Origin: Gordius sp. MW1
Lineage: Eukaryota > Nematomorpha > Gordioida > Gordea > Gordiidae
Length of the DNA stretch: 64,000 nt
Reading direction: 5' to 3'
Assembly: GCA_964036665.1 (NCBI GenBank)
Contig: OZ038527.1
Coordinates: forward strand, 8,773,835 to 8,837,834
Below are positions 60,441 to 64,000 of the stretch, one piece after another. Under the pieces are notes generated by a model. The model ran no database searches. It was not told where the DNA came from and was given only the letters and a program-made list of their open reading frames with translations. Position 1 is the first letter of the stretch; every line of letters starts with the position of its first letter. Both the position numbers and the translations under genes were made by a program.

Positions 60441-61117
60441 AACTGGAGAAAAAAACAAGTGATAACCAAGTGATGAAAACCAATATTTGATAGATTTGCA
60501 CATATGTTTATATTAGTTGTAACAGGTTCAATCTTGTCTTCATCAAGTAAATTTATGTGTTTTTTTTCTAATCTTTATAATAGTAATAGCTGTAATCTCA
60601 ATTCATTGATCTTCAAACTCAAGCTGTTCAATGTTCAAAGTATTTTATGCGCATTTTTTTTGAATCTTTAGGTTAGTCAATGTCAAAACAATGAATAAAA
60701 GGAATTACAATTAAAGCTCAAACCTATGGTTGACCTCACATCTGTCACCACAAATTATTACCTATTCATTGCATTAGTGAAGAAAAACAAAGTGATAACT
60801 AAGTGATGAAAACCAATATTATTTGATAGATTTGCACATATGTTTATATTAGTTGTAACAAGTTCAATCTCGTCTTCATCAAGTAAATTTATGTGCTTTT
60901 TTCTAATCATTATAATAGTAATAGTTGTAATTTCAATTCATTGATTTTCAAACTCAAGCTGTCCAATGTTAAAAGTATTTTATGTGCATATTTTTTGAAT
61001 CTTTAGATTAGTCAATGATAAAACAATGAATTTTAAAAAGAATTACAATTAAAGCTCAAACCTATGGTTGACCTCACATCCGTCACCACAAAATATTACC
61101 TATTCATAGCATTAAAT
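60441..61117 (+). repeat. Two-copy tandem repeat, about 338-bp unit
   Basis: Copies 60441-60775 and 60776-61117 share AAGTGATGAAAACCAATATT, TAGATTTGCACATATGTTTA, CTCAAACCTATGGTTGACCT and TGTCACCACAAA/CGTCACCACAAA. Non-coding. Confidence 0.85.
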
Positions 61118-62321
61118 ATGTACCATTTTTTAACATTATATCAAACACTGAATAAACGTATATTTCATATATTATAAGGCTTTTACTGAACAAATGTTAT
61201 CTATAAATCTACATAAATTGTTCAGCATATAATATTTAAATTAAAAATTTTATAACACGTCATTTACACATAATTTTTTATGAAAATAAAAAAATACTAT
61301 ATTAAATACTGCTCTTAATATTTTACGGCTTGTTTACTAACTATTTATTAAGTGCCAAAATTATTTCTAATAATTATATAATTAAAATATTTTTTGCTTT
61401 TCTAAATTTGTTAGACTAAGACTAACACACCCATTTGTATTCCAACCATAGATAATAATTTTTAAGGCATCGTATTGAACGTTAGAGGATGTCAAGCACC
61501 AGCACGCCTAAGCACTTGCACAGCCAAATTCCTCTGTTGGTCAGGTCAAAATCCTAATAAGAATTGTATAGGGGGTCAAAATGACCCCAAACATTAAATA
61601 GCTATAACTTGGTTGTATTAAGGCATAGTATCTAACTCATATCAGTAAATTAATATATTACTTTGGGTATTCAAACAAGTAATTTTAATTTTATATCCTA
61701 AATTAGTACAATTTTCAAATTTTCCCCTATGGGATTAATTTGGCTCATAAAATTTTTTTCTATTTTAATTTCATAATTTTATTAATAATATTATATAAAA
61801 TAAGGTTAGAACTATAAATACAGACAATTTGGCATAAAAAACCTAAAAAAATAGAGATGTCCAAACTTATGGAATTTTGGCCCTATGTTTTTAAAGTTAA
61901 AAAGTTACTACTGTTCTTAACCATTATTTTCTATTTTTGGACTTCAATTTAATTTTTTTGAATATAAATACATCATAGAAGGTTAGAATTGAGAATATGA
62001 AAAAAATCTAAATGTAAATTCTTAAAACAAAAATTTAATCAGGCTCAATAGTAAATTTTGTGTAAAAATGAGAGTTCCTATAAGTTTTCCTAGTTTTTTA
62101 AATTATTTTAGATTGAAAGGGTTGAGTTTAAAATAGTCAGATATTGGTATAAGTTCATGATTTTTTAAATTTGGCATAAAAAACATCATAAAAATTAGAG
62201 TTGTCCAAGCTTAAGAAAGTCTTAACCCTTTGTTTTTTGAGACATAAAGTTTCTATTGTTCTAAATCCATTTTTTTATAATTTTTCAACTTTGTTTTAAA
62301 TTTAAATGACAATAATCCTTT
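61118..62321. other. AT-rich spacer with palindrome GGGGTCAAAATGACCCC
   Basis: A perfect palindromic arm pair GGGGTCA-AAA-TGACCCC lies at about 61571-61587. Segments at about 61835-62000 and 62165-62290 look like diverged copies (GGCATAAAAAAC, then a stretch ending in GTCCAA). This may be a decayed DNA transposon, but I cannot assign it. Confidence 0.4.
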
Positions 62322-62416
62322 TCTTCAATACAAAAACCCTTAAAATAAAAAAATTTGTGTTTGCCCCTCCCTAAATAAACTTAAACAACTTATGCCGCCC
62401 CCCCCCCTATTTTAAA
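62322..62416. mobile_element. Right half of a CGTAGCCAGG MITE
   Basis: Contains AAAACCCTTAAAATAAA, a C-run and AAACCTGGCTACGCCCCTG. It is the mirror of the MITE that starts at 63975, so it belongs to the long inverted repeat. Confidence 0.7.
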
Positions 62417-62805
62417 ACCTGGCTACGCCCCTGTTTCCAACATCTTCTGGGCTGGTATAAGGTGTGACCTTCTATGTTTTCGACTACTATATAATACAAT
62501 ATATGGTATTATATTTATTATATAATATTTAATACAGGGTATTATTATTATTGTATTGTACTATATTATTTATTATATTGCATTATATTACTGTATTGCA
62601 TTATATATATCTTGTATTATATTATATTTAATGTATTATAAAATGTTTCTTGTAGTTATTGTATCATATTATATTTATTGCATTATATTTATTATATAAC
62701 TTATATTATATTTATTGTTTTGTATTATAATGAATTAGTTTAATGTATTATATTATATTAAATCTATTGTATAATATTTATTGTATAATGTAATATATAT
62801 TATAT

Positions 62806-63206
62806 ATTTTTTTTAAATGTATATATTGTTTATTTGAACGTAAGAACATTAAAAAAACGAAGTGTCAAAATTCGAAAAATATAGAGGATGTAAAACAAAA
62901 TAAAAATATTATGATTCAAAGATGTCGCATGTGTCATCTTGTAAAAGTGGCCAACTGTCGGCCAGGGATTTAAAATTGTACTTAGCTATAAAAATACCAA
63001 TTTTTTGTTTAAGTAAAAAATTAGTGGAATATTTAGAGGGCGGGCAGCGACGGCTGATTTCTTTAAAAAGCTTAATGGCGGCCGGACCAAAAGTCCCAGA
63101 ACACGAGGCAACGATAGAGGTAAAGATATTAGATGGTAGGAGGGCCTGGTATTTAACCGTTTTGCGGTGTTCGGCGAGAGTCAAAGCGTTGTAGTTTTGG
63201 TTAGAG
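62806..63206 (-). mobile_element. 5'-truncated LINE copy with 27-bp target-site duplication
   Basis: The 27 bp at 62779-62805 (starting TATTGTATAATG) are repeated exactly at 63207-63233. The A-tail lies on the left (TTTTTTTT on the plus strand), so the copy is on the minus strand. It encodes only the C-terminus of the same LINE family as 5206-9077. Classic 5' truncation by target-primed insertion. Confidence 0.88.
62909..63184 (-). pseudogene. LINE endonuclease C-terminal fragment
   Basis: Shares with 8745-8989 the blocks SNIF, VASCSGTFG, PPSK, FLLKQ and KSLAD-WPLL. It is in one open frame for about 90 residues, but without the reverse transcriptase it has no function of its own. Relative to the copy at 5206 it is clearly diverged, so the two come from different source elements of one family. 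Confidence 0.85.
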
Positions 63207-63974
63207 TATTGTATAATGTAATATATATTATATTGTATTTGATTTTTTGTATTTTATTTATTATATTGTATTATATTCATTGTATTATATCATATTTATT
63301 TTATACTATATTATTTTAATTTTCATTATGATTTAGAGTCTAATATGTTGCAGTCACGTGTTTAAGAATCGCTAAGTGAAAAATCCGCTTCTGTACAGTG
63401 GACGACTGACCTGTTAGGCGACAACCAATTAGATTACCCGATTCTTAAACACGTGACTGACACATATTAGACTCTAAATCATAATAAAAATTAAAACAAA
63501 AATATAGTATAAATTAAATATAATACAAAAGATTAAATACAATATACTATATATTACATTATACAATAAATATAATACAATAGATTTAATATAATATAAT
63601 ACATTAAATTAATATATTAAAATACAAAACAATAAATATAATATAAGTTATATAATTAATATAATGCAATAAATATAAAATGATACAATAAATACAAGAA
63701 ATATTTTATAATGCATTAAATGTAATATAATACAAGATAATATATTTAATAATATAATTTATATAATATAATAAGATATATATAATGCAATACAGTAAAT
63801 ATAATGCAAAATAATAAATATTATACAATATAATAAATATTATATAGTACAATACAATAATAATAATACAATGCATTAAATATAATATAATAAATATAAT
63901 ACAATATATTGTATTATATAGTAGTCAAAAACATAGGTCATACCTTATACCAGCCCATAAGGTGTTGGAAACAT

Positions 63975-64000
63975 GGGCGTAACCAGGTTTTAGAATGGGG
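63975..64000. mobile_element. CGTAGCCAGG-type MITE, cut by the window end
   Basis: Begins CATGGGCGTAACCAGG and runs off the window. It is the mirror of the MITE half at 62322-62416. Confidence 0.65.

Larger units (their letters stand above)
62417..63974. repeat. Large AT-rich inverted repeat (foldback), split by a LINE
   Basis: Left arm 62417-62805 plus 63207-63375; right arm 63434-63974, its reverse complement with many small differences. Outer arms share TTTCCAACA and GTATAAGGT; inner arms share CACGTGTTTAAGAATCG and GAGTCTAATATGT. The arms are mostly TATTATATT-type sequence. The central loop is about 58 bp. The palindrome continues into MITE sequence on both sides and past the window end. 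Confidence 0.8.

Overview
This is AT-rich nuclear DNA from a multicellular eukaryote, most likely an invertebrate animal. Three things support that: a spliced WDR59 gene (GATOR2 subunit) whose exons join in phase with GT-AG introns, a signal-peptide gene built of phase-1 EGF-like exons, and a dense nested load of animal-type transposons (Helitron, hAT, MULE-like, pogo, Gypsy, LINE). Several introns read as only 24-26 nt. That would fit a lineage with very short introns, such as orthonectids or dicyemids, but this is inference and I cannot name the species.

Layout. 0.7-4.0 kb: minus-strand EGF-like gene, two of its seven exons frameshifted. 2.3-5.2 kb: repeats of a composite element and a tRNA-like tandem repeat. 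5.2-9.1 kb: near full-length LINE with zinc finger, reverse transcriptase and a restriction-like endonuclease, bounded by a 24-bp target-site duplication. 10.5-19.4 kb: a minus-strand Gypsy element split by a 3.2-kb composite element (14276-17486). 19.4-22.8 kb: Helitron pieces, including two Helitrons abutting exactly at 22283/22284. 23.6-39.0 kb: WDR59 on the minus strand in about 15 exons; its introns host a MULE-like MITE at a splice donor, a degraded Helitron Rep region, and a Gypsy remnant holding at least four later insertions. 41.3-49 kb: foldback element, hAT-type elements with simple-repeat ends, and MITEs with perfect 8-bp duplications. 51.0-51.9 kb: non-autonomous Helitron. 52.3-53.0 kb: intact four-exon gene for a small secreted protein. 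53.9-58.8 kb: autonomous-type Helitron with a broken HUH Rep protein and a TRIM-like insertion. 59.2-60.0 kb: pogo/Tigger transposase C-terminus. 62.3-64 kb: large AT-rich inverted repeat into which a 5'-truncated copy of the 5.2-kb LINE has inserted.

How the parts relate. WDR59 and the small secreted gene look functional. The EGF gene may be decaying. Nearly everything else is mobile DNA, and the target-site duplications allow the order of insertion to be read. The most unusual items are the composite element with a hairpin at each end, the hAT-type elements whose ends are arrays of different simple motifs, the MITE that duplicated a 5' splice site, and the signs of very short introns.
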